The notes: generated from the sequence alone by a model not told the origin. Positions 7,935-18,012 are shown, counted from the first letter of the stretch. The stretch is 64,000 nucleotides of DNA from Plantactinospora mayteni (GCF_016862935.1 NZ_BONX01000026.1:1-64000), one strand, 5' to 3'. Numbers and translations are program-made.

Positions 7935-10900
7935 CGACGATGACGACCGAGGTCGAGGAACTGCTCGCGGCCGGTGCGGTGCTGCCGCTGGACGCCACCG
8001 GGGCCGGCGAGCAGGCGGTGCCGCTGACCGCCCGCACCTACCGGCACCCGGTGCTGGACGACCGGCCGGTGGTCCGGCTGGTCGCCGCCGAACTGGGCAT
8101 CGCGGAGGACGCCGCCACCGGCTTCCTCGGACTGGACCGCACCGAGGAACCGCTCGTGGTCGGGCTGGGCCAGCGGCAGTCGCTCGGCTTCCCGGAGTGG
8201 GTGCTGGTGCACCACCCCGACGACGGCCGCGAGGCGCTGGCGATCGTGCCGGAGACGAAGCGGATCGCCCAGCAGGCGCGGTCCAAGCCGAAGCTGGCCG
8301 TCGAGGCATACCACGCGCTCGCCGGTCGGCTGGCCCGGTCGGTGCCACACTTCCTGCCGACCTTCTACGAGCAGGCCGGCCGGGTCTTCCTCGACCTGGA
8401 CGAGGAGACATGGGCGGGGCAGATGTTCAACCGGGCCCGCAAGGCCGAGGCGGAGCACGGGCTGACCGTCGACCCCGATCGCCTCGACGGCGTCTACCTG
8501 GAGTTCGCGCTGGCCGGGGCACTCTCCGCGACGACTCTCGCCGGATACGCCAAGGACCTGGCCGCCCGGCTGCCGGCCGACCAGGCCCTGGACCGGTTCT
8601 GCCAGCTCTGCGTACGCAGTGTCGCGGCTGGGCTCGTGCCGGCGGCGCAGACCTCGACCACCGTACGTCGACTCGTCCGGGCCGCCGCGAAGGCCGGCGA
8701 CGCGGCCGGGGCGGAGGAGCGCGAGCGGGCGTACCTGATCGAGTTGATCGGCCTGCCGGCGACGCTGAAGGCGACGGCGTGGTGGAAGGCGCACCTGCCG
8801 GAGCTGGTCAAGCTGGCCGGACACGACCGGTCCGTACGCGGGACGCTGCTCAACCTGATGCCCCGGGACGACTACGACGGCGACGTGATCCCGCAGTGGC
8901 TCGACATCCTCGTCCAGACCGGCGCCGCCGAGGGGCTGGTCGACGGTGCCCTGCCCGCCTCGGAGCGCCCGGCCGACGGGTCGAGCGGCTGGCTGCGGCG
9001 CCTCCTGGAGTCCCGGCACGCCAGCAGCTACCGCACACCCCGCCGGCTGCCGGCGTTGTACGAGCTGGTGACCGGGATGGCCGGCCGACTCCGCGCCGAA
9101 CTCGCCGAGTCCGGTGCGACCGTCGCCGCCGTCGCGGACCTCGACCTGGTCGACCTGCTGCTCTCGCTGGACGTGCCGGTGAGCGATCCCGAGAGCAGGA
9201 ACCTGCCCCTCGACACCTGGGCGAACGGCGAGGGGCAGCGTGACCTCCTCGGGGTGGCCGGCGACGCCCGGTTCCGCGCGGCGCTGCTCCGCTTGATCCC
9301 GCTGCCGAACAACGGGTCCGGCCGGCAGGTGATGGGGCGGCTGGCCGACTCCCCCGGTGGGCGCCCGGTGCTGGCCGAGTGGGTCCGCGCGCGGGCCCAG
9401 GAGTGCCACACGGCGGGCCTGCCGGACCTGGGGCAGGCGGCGGAGCTGATCCTCGCGCTGCCCGGCGAGGCGCTGGCGCTGGCCCCGGACGAGGTCGCCG
9501 CGGTGGCCGGCATCGATCTCGCCGAGGCGGTCGCCCGGGCGCTGCGCGGCGGCATCTACGACGAGCTGGGCTGGCCGGCCTGGGAGGAGGCCCTCGCCGA
9601 CGTGGTCGGGGGGGACCACCGCCTCGTGGCGGACGCCTGGCCCTACCTGGTCGTCGGCGGGCCGGCCCGGGCCCGGGTGATCGACGCGGACGGCACCGTA
9701 CTCAGCCACGACCTGCGGATCCCGGCCGGCGACATACAGGGCGGACCCCAGTTCCAGTACGTCGACGGCGCGCTGCTGGTCTACTGGACGTCCCGCGAAC
9801 TCGACTACGAGTCGCGCGGCTACTGGCACACCTCGGCAGACGCCCCGCAACCCATGCCGGACATGCCCGCCCGGGACCGGCGCAGTGGGAACGTCACCCT
9901 GCCGGTACCAGGTGGCGGGCGTACCACCGGCGACGGTCCGCTGCATGTGGGAGACACCGTGCTGCCCATCGATCGACCGGTGATCAGCGACGGTACGTCC
10001 TACTGGGTGCGGGCGCACGAAAAGGCCGGCGGCTACCAGTGGCGCGAGTTCGACCCGACCACCGGCACGTGCGGCCGGCCGAGCCTGCCCGGCTTCCTGG
10101 CCGACGCGCTGACGGACGCCCCGAGCGGCAGCACACTGCGGGACACGTCGAGCTGGCTGCTGCCCGCCCCGACGGACCGGGTCACCCCGCTCGGCGTACC
10201 GGTGGACGGGCTGCTCGGCTGGCGGGTGGTGAACCTGCCGGACGGGTCGAAGCGGGGCGAGGACCTCGCCGGCCGGTCGGTCACGGTCTCCCGCGGCGTG
10301 CCGGTCGCGGCGCTGACGCTGCCCGGCGACGACCGGCCCAGGGCCGTGCTCGACGACCTGAGCCTGGTCGACCCGGACGGGGTGGTCAGCGCGGCGGCCG
10401 GCCAGCGAGGTCAGAACCGGGACTACACACCCGACGCCATACCGCTGCCGCCCCGCAACCACTGGCACCAGCTCCGGCCCCGCGACCCGCAGGGCTCGGT
10501 GGCGCTGCGCCGGATCGACCACGAGACGGCTGCCGCACTGCTCAAGGGCGCCACCGAGGTGCAGTCGGCGAAGCCGGCAGAGGCAGATGCGAAGGCGGAT
10601 GCGAAGGCGAAAGCGAAGGCGAAGGCGGAGGCGAAGGCCGCCCGGACCGAGGCCCTGCTCGCCCTGGTCCGGACCACCCTGCCGCAGCTCACCCACGACG
10701 AGGTGCGGGCCGGGGTGGTCGGGGTGCTGCGGTTCGCCGTGGCCCGGCAGGCCACCCTCGACAATCTGGCGGAACGGCTGCGGAAGAAGCCGGCCGCCCG
10801 CCCGGCGGAGGAACCCGTCACCGGGCCGACCGACGGGGAACTCCACGAGGCGATGGACGGTCTGCTCGGCAGCGGCCACCACCGATCGAGAGCGGAGGGC

Positions 10901-12856
10901 AGGGAGGTGATGCGGCAGCTCCGGGCGATCCGTCGGGCCGTGGCCGCGCCGCTGCCGGACCCGCTCCCCGAACTGCACCACGAGGGGACGGCGGTGCCGC
11001 ACGCCCCGGTGAACTGGCCGGTCATGCTCGCCCACAGCGCGGCCCTGGCATACCGGGCCGTGGCCGCGACCACCGTCGAGCCGAGCCGGGAGGCACTGCG
11101 TGCCCTGCTCACCGGGCTGGACGAGCTGGGTCTGACCGCGTCGGACCAGTGGCGGCGCTTCACCCTGCACCTGGCCGACAGCCACCTGACGCTGCCGGAC
11201 GGGAAGAGGCGGGCCGGCAACTGGCGGGGCACCCTGCCGATCGCCGAGGGCACGTTCCTCAGCATGTACCACCACCAGCAGGCGGAGACGACCTCGCCCG
11301 GCTACCGCTTCTCCGCGCTGTACCGCGACCCGACCGGGGCGTTCGCCGTGCCGGCTCCCTACACGGTGCACTCCTCGGCTCCGGTCGGGGACGACCGGCC
11401 CGCCGGCTGGCTCGGGTCCTTCCTGGCCGAGTGGGCGACGCGCGGTCCGCTGCCGTGGCTGCCCGAGGCCGTCGACCGGTTCGTCGAACTCACCGGGGTC
11501 ACCCCGACGGTCGGCAAGCTGGTGCTGGCCGGGATGCTCCAGGTGGACACCGAGGCCCCGCTGTCGGCCGAGACCCGCAAGCTGTTGAAGGTCAAGGCGA
11601 CCGAGGTGGCGTACGCCTTCCGGACACTGGACAGGATCGGGCGCGGCGTCCGGCGTGACGTCGTCGCGGCGCTGCTGCCCGAGCAGCCCGCTCGACTGTG
11701 GACGGAGGGCCCGGACGTGGCCGCCGCGGCGGCGGTCTGGAACGCGGCGGTGGGCCGGACGATCGCCGTACCCGAGCAACTCCTCGCCGACGCGGCCAAG
11801 TCGGTACGGACGAGCTGGGGACCGGAGGGGGCGCTGCCGGCGCTGCTCGACCCGGCCGGTAGCCCGGTGCTGAACACCGACCTGGTCTGGACGGTCCGCG
11901 GCGACCGGGTGGTACCGGTGGACGGAAAGGCGAAGGGTTTCACCGCCGACATCCTGGTCGGTGCCGTCGCCACCGCCGCCTGGGTGGCCCAGCACACCCC
12001 GGCGGGCGACCCGGTACGCGCCGCGCTGCCCGGCGCGCTCGCCGCCGTCCGGGACCGGCTGGCCAACCCCGACCTGCTGCTCGGCCTCGGCAAGTACGTC
12101 CGGCTCGATGCCTTCCGGAAGGTGGCCGGCGCCCCGACCGAGACCGGGGACGGCTGGGAGCGGTACGGCGCCGTCGTCCTGGCCACCCACGACGACCAGC
12201 CCGACCCGGGGATCAAGGTCGCCCTGCTGGACGAGGCCGGCAGCGATCCGTTCCTGCCGGCGCTGCGCGGCGGATCCCAGCGGATGTTCCCGGTCGAGAC
12301 GGCCCTGTGGCTGGCCCGCGATCCGGGCTTCGCCGCGCTGCTCGCCGATCCCGGTGATCCGGTCGCCGGCACCCGGGACGCGACCGGCACCTGGTGGCCG
12401 CAGGACCCGGCACGGTCGGTGCCGGACCTGGTCGCCGAGGTCGCCGAGGCGCACGGGCTGGGCGGCGACGCCGCCGCGCTCTACCTGACGGTGCTGGCCC
12501 TGCCCGACCCGACCGACCGCAACGTGACCCGGTGGACCGGCTGGAAACCGACCCGGTTCAAGGCCGCGCACGCCGAACTGGCCGGCACCGACCTGGTCGT
12601 CCGGGCCACCCGTGCCCGGGCCGGTCGTTCGCTCTTCCTGCCCTGCGCCTGGTTCGACAACTCGAGCCCGCGACTGCCGATCGAGCAGTGGAAGGTGGAG
12701 CTGTACAGGATCCCGGGACAGCCGCTCCCGCCCTTCGACACGACCCTTCCCCTGGAGCCGGTGCCGGACCTCTACCGCCGGGCCTGGCAACGACTCCGGG
12801 ACGGCGACGTTCCCCGGTTCGAGGAACTGCGCACCCCCGGCCGTACCCGCCGCTGA
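7931..12856 (+). CDS. 1641-aa protein of unknown function in MoxR/VWA operon
   Basis: A very large soluble protein whose GTG start overlaps the previous stop as GTGA. I do not recognise a catalytic domain. The N-terminal third is helical, including SVPHFLPTFYEQAGRVFLDL and a WAGQMFNRARKAE segment. The middle is richer in beta strands and Gly, with YWTSRELDYESRGYWHT. An Ala-Lys low-complexity stretch (about residues 881-905) is followed by a helical C-terminal half ending with LPIEQWKVELYRIPGQ. The Lys-rich stretch could bind nucleic acid or act as a linker. Position within the operon points to a structural or client-binding partner of the MoxR ATPase. It is a real gene: GC3 is near maximal along its full length. 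Confidence 0.75.
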   Translation: MTTMTTEVEELLAAGAVLPLDATGAGEQAVPLTARTYRHPVLDDRPVVRLVAAELGIAEDAATGFLGLDRTEEPLVVGLGQRQSLGFPEWVLVHHPDDGREALAIVPETKRIAQQARSKPKLAVEAYHALAGRLARSVPHFLPTFYEQAGRVFLDLDEETWAGQMFNRARKAEAEHGLTVDPDRLDGVYLEFALAGALSATTLAGYAKDLAARLPADQALDRFCQLCVRSVAAGLVPAAQTSTTVRRLVRAAAKAGDAAGAEERERAYLIELIGLPATLKATAWWKAHLPELVKLAGHDRSVRGTLLNLMPRDDYDGDVIPQWLDILVQTGAAEGLVDGALPASERPADGSSGWLRRLLESRHASSYRTPRRLPALYELVTGMAGRLRAELAESGATVAAVADLDLVDLLLSLDVPVSDPESRNLPLDTWANGEGQRDLLGVAGDARFRAALLRLIPLPNNGSGRQVMGRLADSPGGRPVLAEWVRARAQECHTAGLPDLGQAAELILALPGEALALAPDEVAAVAGIDLAEAVARALRGGIYDELGWPAWEEALADVVGGDHRLVADAWPYLVVGGPARARVIDADGTVLSHDLRIPAGDIQGGPQFQYVDGALLVYWTSRELDYESRGYWHTSADAPQPMPDMPARDRRSGNVTLPVPGGGRTTGDGPLHVGDTVLPIDRPVISDGTSYWVRAHEKAGGYQWREFDPTTGTCGRPSLPGFLADALTDAPSGSTLRDTSSWLLPAPTDRVTPLGVPVDGLLGWRVVNLPDGSKRGEDLAGRSVTVSRGVPVAALTLPGDDRPRAVLDDLSLVDPDGVVSAAAGQRGQNRDYTPDAIPLPPRNHWHQLRPRDPQGSVALRRIDHETAAALLKGATEVQSAKPAEADAKADAKAKAKAKAEAKAARTEALLALVRTTLPQLTHDEVRAGVVGVLRFAVARQATLDNLAERLRKKPAARPAEEPVTGPTDGELHEAMDGLLGSGHHRSRAEGREVMRQLRAIRRAVAAPLPDPLPELHHEGTAVPHAPVNWPVMLAHSAALAYRAVAATTVEPSREALRALLTGLDELGLTASDQWRRFTLHLADSHLTLPDGKRRAGNWRGTLPIAEGTFLSMYHHQQAETTSPGYRFSALYRDPTGAFAVPAPYTVHSSAPVGDDRPAGWLGSFLAEWATRGPLPWLPEAVDRFVELTGVTPTVGKLVLAGMLQVDTEAPLSAETRKLLKVKATEVAYAFRTLDRIGRGVRRDVVAALLPEQPARLWTEGPDVAAAAAVWNAAVGRTIAVPEQLLADAAKSVRTSWGPEGALPALLDPAGSPVLNTDLVWTVRGDRVVPVDGKAKGFTADILVGAVATAAWVAQHTPAGDPVRAALPGALAAVRDRLANPDLLLGLGKYVRLDAFRKVAGAPTETGDGWERYGAVVLATHDDQPDPGIKVALLDEAGSDPFLPALRGGSQRMFPVETALWLARDPGFAALLADPGDPVAGTRDATGTWWPQDPARSVPDLVAEVAEAHGLGGDAAALYLTVLALPDPTDRNVTRWTGWKPTRFKAAHAELAGTDLVVRATRARAGRSLFLPCAWFDNSSPRLPIEQWKVELYRIPGQPLPPFDTTLPLEPVPDLYRRAWQRLRDGDVPRFEELRTPGRTRR
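10584..10641 (+). repeat. Short tandem GCGAAG repeat coding an Ala-Lys run
   Basis: Near-perfect 6-bp repeats of GCGAAG/GCGAAA with GAT and GAG variants encode alternating Ala and Lys/Asp/Glu. The 6-bp unit preserves frame, so copy number can change without disrupting the gene. Base composition here is clearly more A-rich than the surrounding sequence. Confidence 0.75.
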
Positions 12857-12934
12857 CCCGGCGGGCGGCACGGCCGAGCACCACCTGAGACAGAACCCCG
12901 CACGCCACCACAGAGAAGAGATCAGGGAACTCCG

Positions 12935-14149
12935 GTGACCACGACCGAACAGACGACTCCCCGCACCCCGACCACCCCCGCCGGTCCGGCGATCGGCGAT
13001 CCCGGCTGGCAGGTGCTGCCGGCCGAACGGCGGTACGCCGCCGAACTCGCCTTCCTCGCCGCGTACGACGACGGCCCCCGACCGCCCGGCTGGGCGCTGA
13101 CTCCGCGCGCCGTGGTCACGTTCATCCAGGGCAGCGACGGTGAACCGCTCACCCTGGCGACGGAGCGGCGGAGCGGCGCCGACGGCACCGAGCTGCCGGC
13201 CAGGCTGGAGATCCCGGCCAAGTTCGTCGGCGAGCGCGCCCTGGTCGAGCGCTGTGTGGTCACCTTGGCCGGCGAGCGTGGGCTGCTGCTGGTCGGCGAG
13301 CCGGGTACCGCCAAGTCGATGCTCTCCGAGCTGCTCGCGGCGGCGATCTGCGGTACCAGCGCGCTGACCGTGCAGGGCACCGCCGGCACCACCGAGGACG
13401 CCTTCCGGTACGGCTGGAACTACGCGCTGCTGCTCGCCCAGGGACCGACCCGACAGGCCCTGGTCGAGTCACCGGTGCTCACCGCGATGCGTACCGGCCG
13501 GTGCGTACGGGTCGAGGAGGTCACCCGCTGCCTGCCGGAGGTGCAGGACGCGCTGGTGTCGATCCTCTCCGACCGGCGGATCAACGTACCCGAACTCGCC
13601 GACACCACCGACGGCGTGATCCCGGCGGCGCCCGGCTTCACCGTGATCGCCACCGCCAACCTGCGGGACCGGGGCGTGTCGGAGATGTCGGCCGCGCTCA
13701 AGCGGCGGTTCAACTTCGAGACGATCCACCCGATCGCCGACGCCGGAACCGAGATGGAGCTGGTACGCCGGCAGGCCATCGCCGCGGTGCACCGGGCCGG
13801 TGCCTCGTTCACCGTCGACGATTCGGTGCTGGACGCCCTGGTCACGGTCTTCCGGGACCTGCGCGCCGGCCGCTCGGCGGAGGGCTGGTCGGTGGAGCGG
13901 CCGGGCACGGTGATGTCGACCGCCGAGGCGGTGCAGGTGGCCGCCTCACTCGGGCTCGCCACGGCGTACCTCTCCGGGGCCGACGCGCTCGACCTGATGC
14001 CCGGGCACCTGCTCGGGGTGGTCCGCAAGGACGACGAGGCCGACCACGGCCGGCTGATCGGCTACTGGGACGGCCCGGTACGGCGGCGTGCCGAGGAGGG
14101 TGCGTCGATGTGGCGGCGGCTCTGGGACCTGCGGGAGACGCTCCGGTGA
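12935..14149 (+). CDS. MoxR-family AAA+ ATPase (YehL-like)
   Basis: A 404-aa AAA+ ATPase of the MoxR group, predicted to work as a chaperone-like remodeler with VWA partners. The N-terminal ~90 residues are specific to this type. Walker A is GEPGTAKS (residues 121-128), Walker B is VRVEEVTR with E194/E195, sensor 1 is IATANLRDRG, and an arginine-finger region reads ALKRRFNFE. GTG 12935 follows AGGGA at about 6 nt. It lies 78 bp after the 1641-aa gene and overlaps the DUF5682-VWA gene by GTGA, so stoichiometric co-translation is likely. E. coli YehL is the closest match by domain order and neighbours. Confidence 0.92.
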   Translation: MTTTEQTTPRTPTTPAGPAIGDPGWQVLPAERRYAAELAFLAAYDDGPRPPGWALTPRAVVTFIQGSDGEPLTLATERRSGADGTELPARLEIPAKFVGERALVERCVVTLAGERGLLLVGEPGTAKSMLSELLAAAICGTSALTVQGTAGTTEDAFRYGWNYALLLAQGPTRQALVESPVLTAMRTGRCVRVEEVTRCLPEVQDALVSILSDRRINVPELADTTDGVIPAAPGFTVIATANLRDRGVSEMSAALKRRFNFETIHPIADAGTEMELVRRQAIAAVHRAGASFTVDDSVLDALVTVFRDLRAGRSAEGWSVERPGTVMSTAEAVQVAASLGLATAYLSGADALDLMPGHLLGVVRKDDEADHGRLIGYWDGPVRRRAEEGASMWRRLWDLRETLR

Positions 14150-17100
14150 CGAGTGCCGCATCGACCGATCCCCGGGCGGCGCTCGCCACCCTCGCCAGCT
14201 CGACCGAGCCGTACCTGATCGGGGTACGGCACCACAGTCCGGCGCTGGCGGCCGTCGTACCGGCACTGCTGGACGCCGCCGCTCCCGAGGTGGTCTGCGT
14301 CGAGCTGCCCACCGACTTCCAGCGCTGGCTGCCCTACCTGGCCGATCCGGCCACCCGGGCGCCGGTCGCATTGGCCGGAGCCCGGGACGACGGGCCGCTC
14401 GGCTTCTATCCGTTCGCCGACTTCTCGCCGGAGTTGGCCGCGATCCGGTGGGCCCGGGAGCACGGGGCCGAGGTGTTCTGCTGCGACCTCCCACTGACCG
14501 ATTCGGGCTGGTCCGCCGACGCCCCGGCGCCGACCGACCACTCCGGGCCGGCCCAGGGCGCCGGGCACGACAAGCCGGCCGCCGAACAGGCCAAGGCGGG
14601 TGCCGGGCACGACAAGCCGGGTGAAGAGCAGGAAAAGCTGGCCGCCGAACAGGCCAAGCCAAGTGCCGGGCAGGACAAGGCGGGTGCCGGGCAGGACGAG
14701 ACGGACGCCGGTACCGACCAGCCCGAGCAGGGCAGGCCGGGTGGACCGGCTTTCGCCGCCGCGCTCGCCGCCGGCGGCACCGGCCGGGACGGCGACGACC
14801 TGTGGGACCGGGCGGTCGAGGTACTCGCCCCGGGCTGTCCCGCCGACGCGGTGCGCCGGGCGGCACTCGGGGTCGGCTGGGCGATGCGCCAGGACGCCAC
14901 TGCCGGCCCCGGCGTACCGGCCCGGGACCTGGCCCGGGAGGAACACATGCGCCAGGTCATCGCGCGGGCCGGGGCCGAGGGCCGGCGAGTGGTCGCGGTG
15001 GTGGGCGCCTTCCACGCTCCCGCCCTCGCCACCGGCCCGGCCGGGCCCGGCACAGCGTCGCGGTCCGCCACCTCGATCCCGACCGCAGCCAGCAACGCCA
15101 GCACAGTCAGCGCTGGTACGGCCAACGCCAGCACAACCAGCGCTGGTACGGCCAACGGCGGCGCGGCCGGCAGCACGACCTCGGACGGCGCGGGCGCGGT
15201 CGCCACCTCGCTGGTGCCCTACGCCTTCGACCTGCTCGATTCCCGTTCCGGTTATGCGGCCGGCATCCGCGATCCCCGCTGGCAGCAGGCGGTCTTCACC
15301 TCGGGCGGCGACCCGGAGCGGATCCGGGAGGCCGCCGCGCGGGCCATCACCGAGCTGTGCCGGACCCTCCGGGCGGCGGGGCACACCGCCGGGACCGGGG
15401 AGGCGGCCGAGACCCTGCGGATGGCTGACGACCTGGCCCGACTGCGCGTACTGCCGGCGCCCGGCCGGGGCGAACTGCTGGAAGCGGTGACGACCGTACT
15501 CGGTCAGGGTGAGCCACTCGGTCGGGGGCGGGCACTGGCCCGGGCTCTCGACACCGTGCTGGTCGGCACCGACCGGGGTCGGGTCGCCCCCGGCGCGCCA
15601 CGGTCCGGTCTGGGCCCGTCGGTGGAGGCCGAACTCGTCGCGTTGCGACTGCCCCACCCCGGTGACCCGGCGTCCAGGGAACTCCGCCTCGACCCGCTCC
15701 GCTCGGAACTCGACGGCCGGCGGGAGACGTTGCTCCGCCGGCTCCAGATCTGCGGAATCGACTACGGTACGCCGATCGAGGTCTCCGGCACCGGTGACGG
15801 TACCGCGCTCACCACCCGCTGGGAGGTCTCCTGGAAGCCCTCCGTCGCCGCCCTGCTGGACCTGGTCGGCGTACGCGGGGTCACCGCGGCCCTCGCCGCC
15901 ACCGGCACGTTGCGGGAACGGTTCCGTCGCGAGGCGGCGGAGGGCGGGCCCACCTGCGCGCAGCTCATCGCCGGGCTGAACGCCGCCGCCCGGGGCGACC
16001 TGCCCGAGCTGGTCGCCGACCGGCTCGCCCTCGCCGCCGACGTGCTGCCGTCCACCGGCACCCTTGCCGAACTGCTCAGCGCCCTCGACCTGCTGGAGGC
16101 GCTGCGCCGGGAGCACCTGCCGGGCACCACCCCGGACGGGCGACGGCAGGCGGCCGACCTGGCCGTCGTCCTGCTGGACGCCGCGGTCCGCGGGCTGCCC
16201 GGGCTGGCCGGCAGCGATCAGCCGGAGGACGCCGCCGCGCTGGTCGCGCTCGCCGTCCGGGCCGGCGAGCACCGGATCGGCCTGCGCCTCGACGACGCCC
16301 TGGATCGGCTGGCCCAGGCCGGTTCCCCGCTCGTCCAGGGGGCCGCGCTGGCCGCCCGGGTACTGCTCGACCTGGACGGCGCGGACGCCCTCGGCACCCG
16401 CGCCGCCGGCTGGGTCGACGCCGGCTCGAGTCCGGACGGCCGGCGGCGGCTGCACCACCTGCTGGCCGGGATGCTCACCGCCGCCGGCCCGCTGCTCCAG
16501 TCCGCGCCGTCCGCGCTCGGCCCGTTGCTCGACCGGGTCGAGCGGCTGACCGACCAGGACTTTCTGGACCGGCTACCCGCGTTGCGCGGCGGCTTCGACA
16601 CTCTCTCACCGGCGGCCCGGGACCGACTGCTGCGGACCGTCACGGAACGTCTCGGCGATCGGATCGACCTGACCCTCGCCGCCCCGCCCGAGCTGCTGAT
16701 CCGCTGGGCCGCCGCCGATGCGGCCGGCTGGGCCGCGCTCTCCGCGCTCCGCCTGCCGATATCCGGACCCGACCCGACCGGACCCGACCCGACCGGAGCC
16801 GACCCGAACGGCGCTTCGCGCACCGCCACGGCCACCGTCGACCCGACGGCCCGGCCCGGTTCCGCGACGGATCTGTCGCCGGAGGTACGCCGGTACGGAC
16901 CCGCCGACCGGTGGCGGCTGCTCCTCGGCCGGGAGTCCGAACGGCTACCGGACGACGCCCGCCGGCACGCGCACGCGCTGGACGAACTGTACGGCGCGGG
17001 ACAGGGTGAGGGCGCGACCGACTTCGGCTCGGGACCGGCCGGTGCCGGCGGGGGCCAGGAGGCGTCCTTCCCGACCGCGCGGGAGTGGGCCGCTGAGCTG

Positions 17101-18012
17101 GAGGCCCTGTTCGGGGCGGGCATCCGGGAGGAGGTCCTGGCCCGGGCCGCCGAATCCGGGCGTACCGACGTGCTCGCCGAACTCGATCCGGCCGCGGTAC
17201 GCCCGTCGATGGAGTTGCTGACCTCGGTACTCTCGCTGGCCGGTGGCCTGCCCGAGCAACAGCTCGCCCGGTTGCGCCCCCTGGTCCGGCGACTCGTCGA
17301 CGAACTCGCCCGGCAACTCGCCACCCAGCTCCGTCCCGCACTGACCGGGGTGGCCACCCCACGGCCCACCCGTCGCCCCGGAGGTCGGCTCGACCTCGCC
17401 CGTACGCTCCGGGCCAACCTCGCGCACACCCGCCGGCTCGACGACGGCCGCACGGTGGTGATCCCGGAGCGGCCGATCTTCAAGACCCTCGCCCGGCGCG
17501 AGGCGGACTGGCGGCTGGTGCTGGTGGTCGACGTCTCCGGGTCGATGGAGGCGTCGGTGGTGTGGTCGGCGCTGACCGCCGCTGTGCTGGGCGGGGTGCC
17601 CACGCTGTCGACCCACTTCCTCGCGTTCTCGACCCAGGTGATCGACCTGACCGACCGGGTGAGCGACCCGCTCTCCCTGCTGCTGGAGGTACACGTCGGC
17701 GGCGGTACGCACATCGCCGCCGGGCTGGCCCACGCCCGCTCGTTGGTGACCGTGCCCAGCCGGACGATCGTGGTGGTGGTCAGCGACTTCGAGGAGGGGT
17801 ACCCGATCGCCGGGCTGCTCGGTGAGGTCCGTTCGCTGGCCACCTCCGGCGTCCAACTGCTCGGCTGCGCCGCGCTGGACGACGGCGGGGTGCCGCGCTA
17901 CTCGGTGCCGATCGCCCAACAACTCGTCGCGGCCGGCATGCCGGTGGCCGCGCTCAGTCCCCTCGAGCTCGCCCGGTGGGTGGGCGACCGGCTACGCGGA
18001 GGATCCCGATGA
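14146..18012 (+). CDS. DUF5682 - VWA domain fusion protein (YehM+YehP-like)
   Basis: One open frame of 1288 aa joins two domains that E. coli keeps as separate genes (YehM and YehP). The N-terminus (residues 22-60) reads YLIGVRHHSPALAAVVPALL, then VVCVELPTDF. A second block near residues 262-292 has REEHMRQVI and VVAVVGAFHAPAL. The paired GxxH motifs (G26-H29 and G287-H290), with E53 and R269, resemble the TraB/TIKI/EreA hydrolase superfamily. The C-terminus is a von Willebrand A domain with MIDAS motif DVSGSM (D1129, S1131, S1133) and GGGTHIAAGL. Low-complexity inserts occur near residues 130-200, 300-345 and 870-905. The start is GTG 14146 overlapping the MoxR stop. MoxR ATPases classically remodel VWA partners. 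Confidence 0.88.
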   Translation: MTSAASTDPRAALATLASSTEPYLIGVRHHSPALAAVVPALLDAAAPEVVCVELPTDFQRWLPYLADPATRAPVALAGARDDGPLGFYPFADFSPELAAIRWAREHGAEVFCCDLPLTDSGWSADAPAPTDHSGPAQGAGHDKPAAEQAKAGAGHDKPGEEQEKLAAEQAKPSAGQDKAGAGQDETDAGTDQPEQGRPGGPAFAAALAAGGTGRDGDDLWDRAVEVLAPGCPADAVRRAALGVGWAMRQDATAGPGVPARDLAREEHMRQVIARAGAEGRRVVAVVGAFHAPALATGPAGPGTASRSATSIPTAASNASTVSAGTANASTTSAGTANGGAAGSTTSDGAGAVATSLVPYAFDLLDSRSGYAAGIRDPRWQQAVFTSGGDPERIREAAARAITELCRTLRAAGHTAGTGEAAETLRMADDLARLRVLPAPGRGELLEAVTTVLGQGEPLGRGRALARALDTVLVGTDRGRVAPGAPRSGLGPSVEAELVALRLPHPGDPASRELRLDPLRSELDGRRETLLRRLQICGIDYGTPIEVSGTGDGTALTTRWEVSWKPSVAALLDLVGVRGVTAALAATGTLRERFRREAAEGGPTCAQLIAGLNAAARGDLPELVADRLALAADVLPSTGTLAELLSALDLLEALRREHLPGTTPDGRRQAADLAVVLLDAAVRGLPGLAGSDQPEDAAALVALAVRAGEHRIGLRLDDALDRLAQAGSPLVQGAALAARVLLDLDGADALGTRAAGWVDAGSSPDGRRRLHHLLAGMLTAAGPLLQSAPSALGPLLDRVERLTDQDFLDRLPALRGGFDTLSPAARDRLLRTVTERLGDRIDLTLAAPPELLIRWAAADAAGWAALSALRLPISGPDPTGPDPTGADPNGASRTATATVDPTARPGSATDLSPEVRRYGPADRWRLLLGRESERLPDDARRHAHALDELYGAGQGEGATDFGSGPAGAGGGQEASFPTAREWAAELEALFGAGIREEVLARAAESGRTDVLAELDPAAVRPSMELLTSVLSLAGGLPEQQLARLRPLVRRLVDELARQLATQLRPALTGVATPRPTRRPGGRLDLARTLRANLAHTRRLDDGRTVVIPERPIFKTLARREADWRLVLVVDVSGSMEASVVWSALTAAVLGGVPTLSTHFLAFSTQVIDLTDRVSDPLSLLLEVHVGGGTHIAAGLAHARSLVTVPSRTIVVVVSDFEEGYPIAGLLGEVRSLATSGVQLLGCAALDDGGVPRYSVPIAQQLVAAGMPVAALSPLELARWVGDRLRGGSR

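Noticed and set aside
7775-12871. Very long open reverse-strand frame opposite the 1641-aa gene
   Set aside because: Its translation is dominated by Gly, Arg, Pro, Val and Gln, with no motifs and no start signal. Long antisense frames like this are a by-product of extreme GC3, as also seen opposite the LuxR, DUF5682-VWA, glcDE and TPR genes.
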